Under the pieces are notes generated by a model. The model was not told the DNA's origin. It made no database searches and was given only the letters and a program-made list of their open reading frames with translations. DNA of 64,000 bases from Actinoplanes ianthinogenes (GTDB lineage Bacteria; Actinomycetota; Actinomycetes; Mycobacteriales; Micromonosporaceae), in assembly GCF_018324205.1 (NCBI RefSeq), contig NZ_AP023356.1, positions 6,201,501 through 6,265,500 of the forward strand, given 5' to 3'. Every line of letters begins with the position of its first letter. Position 1 is the stretch's first letter. Made by a program: the position numbers and the translations under genes. Positions 42,778-50,851 of this stretch are shown piece after piece.

Positions 42778-43398
42778 ATGACACTCGAACCCGGCGACCA
42801 CCTCTGGTACTGGTCCACCACCGGCCGCGTCTCGACCGACCTGAGCATCCCGCAGGCCGACTGGTTCCCCGGCTTCCAGGGCCCGACCGACTACCAGGGC
42901 CACGGCACCGAGATCTTCAACTACGTCGTGTACGAGTCGGAGATCGTCCGGGGGCAGCCGCACATGCGCAACCACCCCGGCACCTACGCCTGGCTGAACA
43001 ACAACCCCGGCAACATCACCGGGCAGCCCGGCGGCCCGGACTTCGGCCAGTACCCGGGCAAGTTCAACTGGCACCACTTCCTGATCTTCCCGACCTGGGA
43101 CGCCGGCTTCGCCGCCATCGCCCAGCTGCTGCGTGGCTCCGGCTACGCCGGGCTCACCGTCCTGGCGGCGTTCCAGAAGTACGCGCCCGCCTCGGACGGC
43201 AACGACCCGGCCCGGTACGCCAAGGACGTCGCGGCCGCCGCCGGCGTCGACGAGTCGGCGATCGTCGGCGACCTCGACGACGACCAGATGCTGATCATGC
43301 AAAGCAAGATCACCGAGATCGAGGGCGCGGTGGCCGGGGAGAGCCTGGCGTACGACTCGCCCGACCTGCCCGCCGAGATCGCCGCCCTGCTGCCCTGA
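42778..43398 (+). CDS. NNPGNI-type structural/lysozyme-like protein
   Basis: 206 residues. YAWLNNNPGNITGQPGGPDF, then FLIFPTWDAGFAAIAQLLRG and GLTVLAAFQKYAPASDGNDP. The NNPGNI start and the W-x-P-x2-DGN-DP ending are typical of virion-associated or secreted lysozyme-like structural domains seen in phages and secretion loci. No signal peptide. It follows the hemopexin gene with a 13-nt gap containing AGGAG. It may act on peptidoglycan or be a structural part of a particle (inference). Confidence 0.7.
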   Translation: MTLEPGDHLWYWSTTGRVSTDLSIPQADWFPGFQGPTDYQGHGTEIFNYVVYESEIVRGQPHMRNHPGTYAWLNNNPGNITGQPGGPDFGQYPGKFNWHHFLIFPTWDAGFAAIAQLLRGSGYAGLTVLAAFQKYAPASDGNDPARYAKDVAAAAGVDESAIVGDLDDDQMLIMQSKITEIEGAVAGESLAYDSPDLPAEIAALLP

Positions 43399-43411
43399 GA
43401 GGACCGACACC

Positions 43412-43948
43412 ATGGAACCGTTCGACATCGACATGTCCGCGCCCGTCGACCCGGCCGGTGCCCGGGACGGCCTCGGCGGGCCGGGCCAGGGCGGCCACAC
43501 CGGCCCGAACTGGTACATCGCCTTCGGCATGGACCTCGGCGCCGATGAGGGCACCGAGGTCTTCGCCCCGTTCGACGCGCACATCACCAAGTTCCAGCCG
43601 CACGACCCGGCCACCGACTCCGGCAAGGTCTACGGCGCGCAGATCTTCATGCGCTCGCCGAACGACGGCATGGGCGCGTTCTGCACCCACCTCACCGGCA
43701 CCCCCGACGGCCTGGGCATCGGCACCGAGGTGAAACGCGGAGACCTGCTCGGCACCGTCTTCGCCCACGCCGGCATCCCGCCGCACCTGCACATGGCGGT
43801 CTGCGAGGTGCTCGGCGGCGTGGACGGCGAACGCCGTGGCGTTGACCTGTATCAATTCTTCCTCGACCTGGAGCGAGCGGCGGCCGGGACGGTCATCCCG
43901 GTGACCTTCGCCCAGGACGGCTCGGCGCCGATTCCGCAAACCGACTAG
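43412..43948 (+). CDS. LytM/M23-like protein with incomplete zinc site
   Basis: 178 residues. GPNWYIAFGMDLGADEGTEV, FAPFDAHIT and HLHMAVCEVLGG match the M23 fold. The final HxH (HLHM) is present, but the first zinc ligand expected in HxGxD is replaced (AFGMD). It is therefore either inactive or a divergent metallopeptidase. Last gene of the cassette; 13-nt gap from the previous gene with GAGAGG. No signal peptide, which is unusual for M23 proteins and supports an export or particle context shared with its neighbours. Confidence 0.65.
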   Translation: MEPFDIDMSAPVDPAGARDGLGGPGQGGHTGPNWYIAFGMDLGADEGTEVFAPFDAHITKFQPHDPATDSGKVYGAQIFMRSPNDGMGAFCTHLTGTPDGLGIGTEVKRGDLLGTVFAHAGIPPHLHMAVCEVLGGVDGERRGVDLYQFFLDLERAAAGTVIPVTFAQDGSAPIPQTD

Positions 43949-43979
43949 CGGAACACCTTGACGCCGGTCGATGCCGATT

Positions 43980-44007
43980 GTTCAACTGTGTTTGCTCACG
44001 GTTGAAC
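43980..44007. promoter_or_regulatory. inverted repeat before GH2 gene, possible operator
   Basis: GTTCAACTGTG, six bases, CACGGTTGAAC: 10 of 11 positions paired. It lies 37 bp before the GH2 start. The size and position fit an operator for a sugar-responsive repressor (LacI/DeoR-type), but no such gene is adjacent. Confidence 0.55.
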
Positions 44008-44044
44008 ACGAGCGCTTCTGAACCGTCCTCAAGGAGCATCGCGC

Positions 44045-46507
44045 GTGAAGAAACACATCCTCACCGTGGCGACCGTGGTCGCCGCCGTCCTGGCGGCGGC
44101 GCCACCGGCCGTCGCCGCCGATCCCGAGCCCGCCTGGCACCCCGGCGTCCCGCCGCTGGCCACCCCGTGGACCGACCAGGTCGGCCCGGACAACGCCCTT
44201 CCCGAGTACCCCCGGCCGCAGCTCACCCGCGGCAAGTGGCAGAGCCTCAACGGCGTCTGGCAGTTCGCCCGCGCCACCACCGGACAGGCCGTGCCGACCG
44301 GGACCGACCTCGGCGAGCGGGTGCTGGTGCCCTATCCGATCGAGTCCGCGCTCTCCGGCATCCAGCGGCACGAGGACCGGATGTGGTACCGCCGCACCTT
44401 CACGGTCCCGAGCGGCTGGAACATCGGCGGCGGCAACCGGCTCAAGCTCAACTTCGGCGCGGTCGACTACGACGCCAAGGTCTACGTCAACGGCAAGCTG
44501 GTCGCCACGCACCGCGGCGGCTACGACAAGTTCGACGCCGACGTCACCGACGCGCTCACCGGCAGCGGCGAGCAGGAGCTGATCGTCGGGGCCGAGGACC
44601 TCACCGACGCCACCGGCCAGCCGATCGGCAAGCAGCGCCGGACCGGCGACCACGGCATCTTCTACCAGGGCAGCTCCGGCATCTGGCAGACCGTCTGGAT
44701 GGAGCCGGTCCCGGCCGCCTCGATCACCGGGCTGCGCTTCACCCCGGATCTCGCCGCCGGCGTCCTGCGCCTCACGGTCGACGTCGCGGGACGCGACGAC
44801 CTGCAGGTCAAGGCCGTTGCGCGAGGCAGCGGCGCGGTGGCCGGCAAAATCCAAGGGCCTTCCGGTACGCCATTGGCACTCCCGATCACCCGTCCGCACC
44901 TCTGGTCGCCCGCTGACCCGTACCTTTATGACCTCGACGTCTCCCTGATCGACGGCACGACGACCGTCGACAAGGTCGGGTCGTACTTCGGGATGCGCTC
45001 GGTCGGCACCGCCCAGGGCGAGGACGGCCGGCTGCGGATCACCCTGAACAACAAGATCCTGTTCAACATGGCCAACCTCGACCAGGGCTTCTGGCCGGAC
45101 GGCCTGTACACCGCGCCCACCGACGCGGCACTGAAGTGGGATCTCAAGAAGGACAAGGAGATGGGCTTCAACGCGGTGCGCAAGCACATCAAGGTGGAGC
45201 CGGACCGCTGGTACTACTGGGCCGACAAGCTGGGCCTGATGGTGTGGCAGGACATGCCGTCGTCGAACACCGGCCCGATCCCGGAGCAGTGGCGCGGTCA
45301 GTTCGAGGCCGAGCTGCACGAGATGGTCCGCGAGCACCAGAACTGGACCTCGATCGTCGGCTGGATCCCGTTCAACGAGGGCTGGGGCGAGTGGGACCGG
45401 GCGGCCACCGGCCGGATCGCCGACGAGGTCCAGGCGCAGGACCCGTCCCGCCTGGTCAACGCGCACAGCGGGGTGAACTGCTGCAACTCCAAGGGCGACT
45501 CGGGCCGGGGCGACGTGATCGACTTCCACCAGTACCTGGGCCCGGCGTCACCACGGCCGACGACCGAGCGGGTGTCGATCGACGGCGAGCACGGCGGGTA
45601 CGGGCTGAAGGTCGCCAACCACATGTGGTTCGGGGACGGCAACGCGTACCAGATGACGCCCGACAAGGCGACGCTGACCAGCCGGTACGTGCAGAACCAG
45701 GCGGACGTGCTGACCTCGGCGCAGCGGTGCGGGATCAGCGCGGCGATCTACACCCAGCTGTCCGACGTGGAGGGCGAGCTCAACGGTTTCTTCACCTACG
45801 ACCGGCGGGTCACCAAGATGGACCTGGCCCAGGTCAGGGCGATCAACGAGAAGATCATCGCGGGGGCGGACGGCACCACCGCCGGCATCCCGCAGCCGGA
45901 CCCGGGCACCCCGGGACTGACCGGGATCGCGTTCTGGCCGCTCGACGGGTCCTACGGTGACCTCACCCCGGTCAACGGCCCGGCGTTCACCGACGGGCAC
46001 ACCGGGCAGGGCGTGGCGTTCAACGGCGGCAACCAGTACCTGGACGCCGGCCGCCCGGTCCTGAACACCGCCTCCGACTACTCGGTCGCGGCGTGGGTCA
46101 AGCTCGACAAGGCCGACGGCGCGTTCCAGACCGTGGTCAGCCAGGACGGCGCCGCCAACAGCGACTTCTTCCTCCAGTACTCGGGCGCCGACCAGCGCTT
46201 CGCGATGAGCTTCGCCGGTGTCCGCGCGCTCGGCCCGAGCAAGCCGGAGGTGGGCCGGTGGTACCACCTGGTCGGCGTCCGCGACACGGTCAAGGGCGAA
46301 CTGCGCCTCTACGTCGACGGCGTCCTCGCCGGCACCGCCGACGCCTGCCTCCCGCAGGCCGCCCCGACCGGTCACACGGTGATCGGCCGCGGCAAGTTCG
46401 GCGGCAACCCGGTCGACTACCTGGCCGGCGCCGCCGACCAGGTGCACCTCTACGACCGGGCGCTGTCCGCCGCCGAGATCCAGCAGCTCTACGCCTCCAA
46501 CCAGTAA
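44045..46507 (+). CDS. secreted GH2 glycoside hydrolase with LamG domain
   Basis: 820 residues from GTG 44045 with AAGGAGC eight bases upstream. Signal peptide 1-24. GH2 sugar-binding domain about 60-230 (MWYRRTFTVPSGW, VNGKLVATHRGGYDKFD), immunoglobulin-like domain, then TIM-barrel. Acid/base Glu is in PFNEGWGEW (about 445); nucleophile Glu is in IDGEHGGYG (about 515). Residues about 635-815 form a LamG/concanavalin-like domain (FWPLDGSYGDL, DYSVAAWVKLD, WYHLVGVRDT, LYVDGVLAGT). Likely a beta-galactosidase-like enzyme on plant polysaccharides. The unit ends in a strong terminator. Confidence 0.9.
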   Translation: MKKHILTVATVVAAVLAAAPPAVAADPEPAWHPGVPPLATPWTDQVGPDNALPEYPRPQLTRGKWQSLNGVWQFARATTGQAVPTGTDLGERVLVPYPIESALSGIQRHEDRMWYRRTFTVPSGWNIGGGNRLKLNFGAVDYDAKVYVNGKLVATHRGGYDKFDADVTDALTGSGEQELIVGAEDLTDATGQPIGKQRRTGDHGIFYQGSSGIWQTVWMEPVPAASITGLRFTPDLAAGVLRLTVDVAGRDDLQVKAVARGSGAVAGKIQGPSGTPLALPITRPHLWSPADPYLYDLDVSLIDGTTTVDKVGSYFGMRSVGTAQGEDGRLRITLNNKILFNMANLDQGFWPDGLYTAPTDAALKWDLKKDKEMGFNAVRKHIKVEPDRWYYWADKLGLMVWQDMPSSNTGPIPEQWRGQFEAELHEMVREHQNWTSIVGWIPFNEGWGEWDRAATGRIADEVQAQDPSRLVNAHSGVNCCNSKGDSGRGDVIDFHQYLGPASPRPTTERVSIDGEHGGYGLKVANHMWFGDGNAYQMTPDKATLTSRYVQNQADVLTSAQRCGISAAIYTQLSDVEGELNGFFTYDRRVTKMDLAQVRAINEKIIAGADGTTAGIPQPDPGTPGLTGIAFWPLDGSYGDLTPVNGPAFTDGHTGQGVAFNGGNQYLDAGRPVLNTASDYSVAAWVKLDKADGAFQTVVSQDGAANSDFFLQYSGADQRFAMSFAGVRALGPSKPEVGRWYHLVGVRDTVKGELRLYVDGVLAGTADACLPQAAPTGHTVIGRGKFGGNPVDYLAGAADQVHLYDRALSAAEIQQLYASNQ

Positions 46508-46511
46508 CGGG

Positions 46512-46553
46512 ACGCACGAGGGGCCGACGCCTTCGCGTCGGCCCCTCGTGCGT
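46512..46553. terminator. bidirectional terminator between GH2 and LysR genes
   Basis: A 19-bp perfect stem (ACGCACGAGGGGCCGACGC) with a CTTC loop at 46531-46534 and right arm 46535-46553. It sits between the convergent stops at 46507 and 46559. Confidence 0.85.
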
Positions 46554-46558
46554 GCGGA

Positions 46559-47455
46559 TCACTCGGCGGGCCGGCGGGCCAGGGTGTCGCCGACGGCGCG
46601 GAGGAAGGCCCGGAGCAGCGGAGTCTCCGCGCCCTTACGCCACACCGGCGCGTACCGCAGGATCGGTCCGTCCTCGATCGGCAGGAAGGTGACGTCCGGA
46701 CGGGTCCGGTCCGCGGCGGTGTACGACCCGACCGGCGAGACGACCCCGCCGCCGCTGATCGCGGTCAGGGCCTCGGCCAGGGTGGCCACCGCGATGCCGC
46801 GCGGAATCGGCCGGCCGGACGGCGTCACGGGCGGCGTGTGCGATGCCCAGAGGTAGTCCGGGATCGGCCCGTCCGGGCAGATCACCGGGTGGTCGCCGAG
46901 ATCCTCCATCACGACCCGATCCCGGGCGGCCAGCGGGTGGTCCGCCGCGACGGCCAGCACCAACGGCTCGGTGAACAACTCCGGGCCGACGACCAGGTCG
47001 GGTTCGTGGACCGGCAGCCAGAGCACCGCCACGTCGACCCGGCGGGAGCGCAGCCCGGCGAACGGGTCGATCGGCAGCACCTCCGGCAACCGCAGGGTGG
47101 TCTGCGGATGCCGTTGCCGGAACAGGTCGAGGACGGCCGCGATCGACCGGTGCTGTGCGTCGTAGGTGCCGACGGTCAGGGTGCCGGCCTGCCCCCGGGC
47201 GATCGAGGTGGCCTCCTCGATCCCGGCCATGATCTCGGTGTAGCCGGCGGAGAGCCGGTCCCGCAGCCCGTCGCCCAGCGGGGTGAGCCGCACGCTGCGG
47301 CTGGTGCGCTCGAACAGGGCCCCGCCGATCCGGCGCTCCTGCTGCTTGATCGACTGGCTGACCCGGGCCTGCGACACGTGGAGGCGCTCGGCCGTACGCC
47401 CGAAATGCAGCTCGTCGGCCAGCGTCAGGAAGATCTCGATGTCGCGTAACTCCAC
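46559..47455 (-). CDS. LysR-family transcriptional regulator
   Basis: 298 residues. Winged helix-turn-helix at the N-terminus: MELRDIEIFLTLADELHFGR, TAERLHVSQARVSQSIKQQE, FERTSRSVRLTPLG. The substrate-binding domain follows with GTYDAQHRSI and VAVLWLPVHEPDLVV. This is standard LTTR length. It is convergent with GH2 and has no divergent partner close by; the next gene upstream is on the same strand 67 bp away. The target is unknown. Confidence 0.92.
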   Translation of the reverse strand: MELRDIEIFLTLADELHFGRTAERLHVSQARVSQSIKQQERRIGGALFERTSRSVRLTPLGDGLRDRLSAGYTEIMAGIEEATSIARGQAGTLTVGTYDAQHRSIAAVLDLFRQRHPQTTLRLPEVLPIDPFAGLRSRRVDVAVLWLPVHEPDLVVGPELFTEPLVLAVAADHPLAARDRVVMEDLGDHPVICPDGPIPDYLWASHTPPVTPSGRPIPRGIAVATLAEALTAISGGGVVSPVGSYTAADRTRPDVTFLPIEDGPILRYAPVWRKGAETPLLRAFLRAVGDTLARRPAE

Positions 47456-47522
47456 CAGCCGAGAGTGTACGGCCAGGCCCGGGGCCGCGTGGTCCCGCGA
47501 TCCCGGGCCCCGCCCCGCCGGG

Positions 47523-48080
47523 TCAGACCCGGCACTGCCAGGAGGCGGCGTCGTGGAAGTCGGTGAAGCGGTCGACCGTCGCGGCGGTGCCCGCGGTGTA
47601 CGCGCAGACGGCCGGCAGGCTCACGTCGAAGTACGTCGGGCCGCCCCGGCTGTAGTTCACGCAGTGCCAGTCGTAGACCGTGGCGCCGGTCAGGGTCGAG
47701 GCGCTGTGGCCGGTGGAGACGCAGTAGTCGTTGAAAGCCGGGGTGAGGATCGTCGGGGTGACCCGCCAGCAGCGGACCGACGTGGGGTCGGTGAAGTTCC
47801 CGATCCGGTCGACGGCGTCGCCGCTGTGGTACGTCCAGCGGCAGGCCGCCTCGAAGGTCAGGTCGTGCCGGCCGCCGTCGCTGCCGGCGCAGTGCCAGTC
47901 GTAGGCGGTCGAGCCGGTCAGCGTGGCGTCGGCATAACCGATCGAGCGGCAGTAGGCGCCGAGGTCGAGGCCGCCGAGCTGCTCGGGCGTCGAGGACGCC
48001 GCGGCGGCCGGGCTGATCGCGGCGAGCACTCCGGCGAAGCCGACGATCAGGGCGATCAGCACCTTGCTGAGCGAACGCAT
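47523..48080 (-). CDS. secreted protein with two cysteine-rich YDWHC repeats
   Basis: 185 residues. Signal peptide about 1-28 (MRSLSKVLIALIVGFAGVLA). The mature protein is two copies of a ~70-residue unit: AYCRSIGYADATLTGSTAYD-WHC...CRW and DYCVSTGHSASTLTGATVYD-WHC...VCAY. Each has an invariant YDWHC and further cysteines, suggesting disulfide-stabilised small domains. No enzymatic motif. Probably an extracellular binding protein. Single-gene unit, divergent from the PIG-L gene. Confidence 0.78.
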   Translation of the reverse strand: MRSLSKVLIALIVGFAGVLAAISPAAAASSTPEQLGGLDLGAYCRSIGYADATLTGSTAYDWHCAGSDGGRHDLTFEAACRWTYHSGDAVDRIGNFTDPTSVRCWRVTPTILTPAFNDYCVSTGHSASTLTGATVYDWHCVNYSRGGPTYFDVSLPAVCAYTAGTAATVDRFTDFHDAASWQCRV

Positions 48081-48282
48081 AGCTCTCCTGAAAAACCCGG
48101 AACCATCCTGTTTGGACGGTTGGCGGACTCAGCCTAGGGCGGCGGCGGCATTCTGCAAGACCTTGCAAAAGAAACGTAACCGCATTCACCCAATAATCAA
48201 TCTTGCAGACATCACCCGATCCGGCGCTCGACCCGGCGCCGCCGCCGCGGTACCACAGAGACACCGCGACGAGAGGAGCACC

Positions 48283-49524
48283 GTGCACTGGACCAGGCTC
48301 GCCCTAGTCACGCTGACCCTGGTCACCGGCCTCGCGGCGCCCGCGACGGCGGCCACCGGCCGGTGCGCCCTCTCGGTCGTCGCCCACGAGGACGACGACC
48401 TGCTCTTTCTCAACCCGGAGATCAGCGACGACATCGCGGCCGGCCGCTGCGTCACCACGCTCTACGTCACCTCCGGCGACGCGGCCCGCGGCCCGGCCTA
48501 CTGGCGCGGCCGGGAGAAGGGGGAGATGGCGGCGTACGCTCGGATGGCCGGCCGCCCGAACCGGTGGACCGAGGGCACCCTGGCGCTCGACGGGCGCCCG
48601 GTGCACCGGGCGGTCCTGGACGGCGCCCGGATCACCCTGCTCTTCCTGCGGCTGCCCGACCGGGTCGGCGGCTGGCCGGACCAGACCCTCCAGATGCTCT
48701 GGCTGGACCCGGCCGCCCGCACGCACACGCTGGACACCGGTTACCGCTTCAGCCGGGCCGCCCTGCTGGAGGTGCTGGCCGCCGTCCTCGCCCGCTTCCG
48801 TCCCCGGGTCATCCGCACCCTGGACTTCCGGGGCGCGTACGGCGACGGCGACCACGACGACCACCACACGGTCGCGTACCTCACCTACACGGCCGCGCGG
48901 TGGTACCGCACCCCGCACCGGATCATCGGGCACCTCGGTTACCCGGTCGCCCGGCAGCCGGCGAACCTGACCGCCGCCCGCTACCGGGCCAAGCTCGCCG
49001 ACTTCCTCGCCTACGCCCCGCACGACCGGGTGGTGTGCCAGACCGCCGACTGGTGCGACCGGGGCGGATACGGCGCGTACCTGCGCCGCAACGTCCGGGT
49101 CGCGCCCCCGGCCGGGCCGGGCCGCAACGTGGCCGGGCAGGCCGTCCCGGCCGCGTCGTCGGGCAACGCGGCCACCGTGGAGGTGGCGGCCCGGGCGGTC
49201 GACGGGCGGCGCGCCGGTGGCGACTGGGTCACCGTCGCCGAGGGCGCCGGCGCCTGGCTGACCCTGACCTGGGCCGCGCCGCAGGTGCTGGACCAGGTCG
49301 TCCTTTACGACCGGGAGAGCCGGTCGGACCGGGTCACCGGCGCGGTCCTGCGCTTCTCCGACGGCAGCGCGATCCCGGTCGGCCCGCTGCCCGACGACGG
49401 GTCCCCGGTCACCGTCGGGTTCACCCCGAGGACGGTGACCAGCCTGCGGTTCACCGTCACCGGCGTCTCCGGCACCACCCGGAACGTCGGCCTGGCCGAG
49501 ATCCGTGCGGTGACCGCGTCCTGA
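48283..49524 (+). CDS. secreted PIG-L-family deacetylase with C-terminal discoidin-like domain
   Basis: 413 residues from GTG 48283 (GAGAGGAG just upstream). Signal peptide 1-24. LSVVAHEDDDLLFLNP is the AHPDDE zinc motif in variant form, and GDHDDHHTVAYLTY the second zinc motif (HxxH). The C-terminal 140 residues (GRNVAGQAVPAASSGNAATV, WVTVAEGAGAWLTLTWAAPQ) form an F5/8 type C-like carbohydrate-binding domain. It likely removes acetyl groups from N-acetylglucosamine-type sugars in the cell wall or environment. Confidence 0.85.
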   Translation: MHWTRLALVTLTLVTGLAAPATAATGRCALSVVAHEDDDLLFLNPEISDDIAAGRCVTTLYVTSGDAARGPAYWRGREKGEMAAYARMAGRPNRWTEGTLALDGRPVHRAVLDGARITLLFLRLPDRVGGWPDQTLQMLWLDPAARTHTLDTGYRFSRAALLEVLAAVLARFRPRVIRTLDFRGAYGDGDHDDHHTVAYLTYTAARWYRTPHRIIGHLGYPVARQPANLTAARYRAKLADFLAYAPHDRVVCQTADWCDRGGYGAYLRRNVRVAPPAGPGRNVAGQAVPAASSGNAATVEVAARAVDGRRAGGDWVTVAEGAGAWLTLTWAAPQVLDQVVLYDRESRSDRVTGAVLRFSDGSAIPVGPLPDDGSPVTVGFTPRTVTSLRFTVTGVSGTTRNVGLAEIRAVTAS

Positions 49525-50136
49525 TCACACCGGGTACCCGGTGCCGCCGGTCACGTCCACCGCGAGGCCGCCGCCGACGGACTGGAAGGTGTAGCCGGCG
49601 AACTGGTGCCGATCGAGGGCCTGCTGGCCGGTCCCGTCGTAGGGCCGCACCTGTTTCGCCCAGGCGGTGATCTCCCGGTACGACGTCGTGCTCACCACGC
49701 CGTGCAGGCAATAGTCGATCATCGCGGCCGGGTCGGTCACACCGTCGGACTCGGGCTGCCACTCGTCGCGGCCACAGCTGAGCATCCACACCCCGGCCGG
49801 GTCGCCGGGCAGGCGATACAGCACCAGGGCCAGGGTCCGGCGGGGGTGACCGGGGAACGGCACCGTCAGGGTGACCACCCGCCGATCGCCCCAGGTGGCC
49901 TCCGCCGGTTTCGCTTTCCACCGGGCTGCCCACGCCTTGGTCACCCCGGCGACCGTCAGCCCGGGGATCGCCGCCGGGACGGCCCGCGGCGGTGGGCTCG
50001 TCGCGGGTGCCGGGACCGGCGGCCGGGCGGCCGGCAGGGGTGGTGGTGCCGCCGCCCAGAAGAAGATCGCGGCGACCACCGCCGCCAGCGACGTGACGAT
50101 CCGCTCGGCACGCCGCCGGCGGGCGGGGACGGTCAT
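49525..50136 (-). CDS. membrane-anchored uncharacterised protein coupled to macro-domain gene
   Basis: 203 residues from an ATG overlapping the macro-domain stop (ATGA). One N-terminal membrane helix (ERIVTSLAAVVAAIFFWAAA) after a basic start, a Pro-rich linker, then about 145 residues outside: VTKAWAARWKAKPAEATWGD and WMLSCGRDEWQP. Two cysteines. No family recognised. Translational coupling to the macro-domain protein means the two are made together, although one is cytosolic and the other is anchored outside. Confidence 0.7.
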   Translation of the reverse strand: MTVPARRRRAERIVTSLAAVVAAIFFWAAAPPPLPAARPPVPAPATSPPPRAVPAAIPGLTVAGVTKAWAARWKAKPAEATWGDRRVVTLTVPFPGHPRRTLALVLYRLPGDPAGVWMLSCGRDEWQPESDGVTDPAAMIDYCLHGVVSTTSYREITAWAKQVRPYDGTGQQALDRHQFAGYTFQSVGGGLAVDVTGGTGYPV

Positions 50137-50786
50137 CGCCGGGCGGCCGGCGGCGTGATCCGCACCCGCTCGGTCGCCGGCCGGGTCTCGATGTCGCCGA
50201 GCTGGCCGGTCACCGTGGCGCGCAGCTCGGCGTAGTCGTCGAAGGAGAAGTCCTGGAACAGCGTGTAGCCCGCCCACATCAGGTTGGCGCAGACCTGAGC
50301 CGGCACCCGGCCGGTCGCCGCGCCCATCCCGACCAGCGCGACCGACGCGATGCTGCCCGGCGCCTTCGCATTCTGCATGTGCACGGCCTGGAAGGCGGCG
50401 GCGCAGGCGAGCGCGACGTTCAGCGTCTCCCGCACGTTCTCCGAGGACTGCTCCATGGTGGGCGCGGCGATCAGGAATTTCGGCGTGGCCGCGCCCGAGG
50501 GCACGCAGACGGCGCTGCCGATCGGCAAGGCCTCGCCGAACCCGTCCCGGATCGCCCGCTGCACCCGCAGCTGGATGCCGGCGCCCAGGTGCCGCTTGAT
50601 CACCGCGTCCACCCCGCCGTTCATCGCGCCGTGCGAGTTGGTCGGGCTGACCCAGGCGTCGGCCTGCTGGGTCAGGATCGATCCCTGATGGATCTCGACC
50701 TCCGGGTTGTCGGCGAACGCCGACCTCCAGGCCTCGATCACCTTGGCGTTGACATCGACGAGGATTACCTTGCGCAGCGTGGTCAC
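50133..50786 (-). CDS. macro-domain protein (ADP-ribose binding/hydrolase-like)
   Basis: 217 residues from GTG 50786. VEIHQGSILTQQADAWVSPT, NSHGAMNGGVDAVIKRHLGA, then IGSAVCVPSG and VALVGMGAATGRVPAQVCAN. These follow the macro-domain plan: the adenine-contacting Asp region, the N-x3-GGVD catalytic loop and the GxG phosphate loop. Macro domains bind or remove ADP-ribose, as in DarG antitoxins. It is divergent from the UDG-ART fusion with only 65 bp between starts, so it may undo the modification made by that protein (inference). Confidence 0.85.
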   Translation of the reverse strand: MTTLRKVILVDVNAKVIEAWRSAFADNPEVEIHQGSILTQQADAWVSPTNSHGAMNGGVDAVIKRHLGAGIQLRVQRAIRDGFGEALPIGSAVCVPSGAATPKFLIAAPTMEQSSENVRETLNVALACAAAFQAVHMQNAKAPGSIASVALVGMGAATGRVPAQVCANLMWAGYTLFQDFSFDDYAELRATVTGQLGDIETRPATERVRITPPAARR

Positions 50787-50851
50787 GGGGAGCAACCTAC
50801 CGCCGGGGTCCGACAAGAAATCGGCCGCGGCGGGCCTGCGATCATCGCCGC
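50787..50851. promoter_or_regulatory. 65-bp divergent promoter region of macro and UDG-ART genes
   Basis: The two starts (50786 leftward, 50852 rightward) face away from each other across only 65 bp. Both promoters must lie here or overlap the coding ends. GACAAGAAAT near 50812 is A-rich and could be part of a -10 region. No palindrome is evident. Confidence 0.45.
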
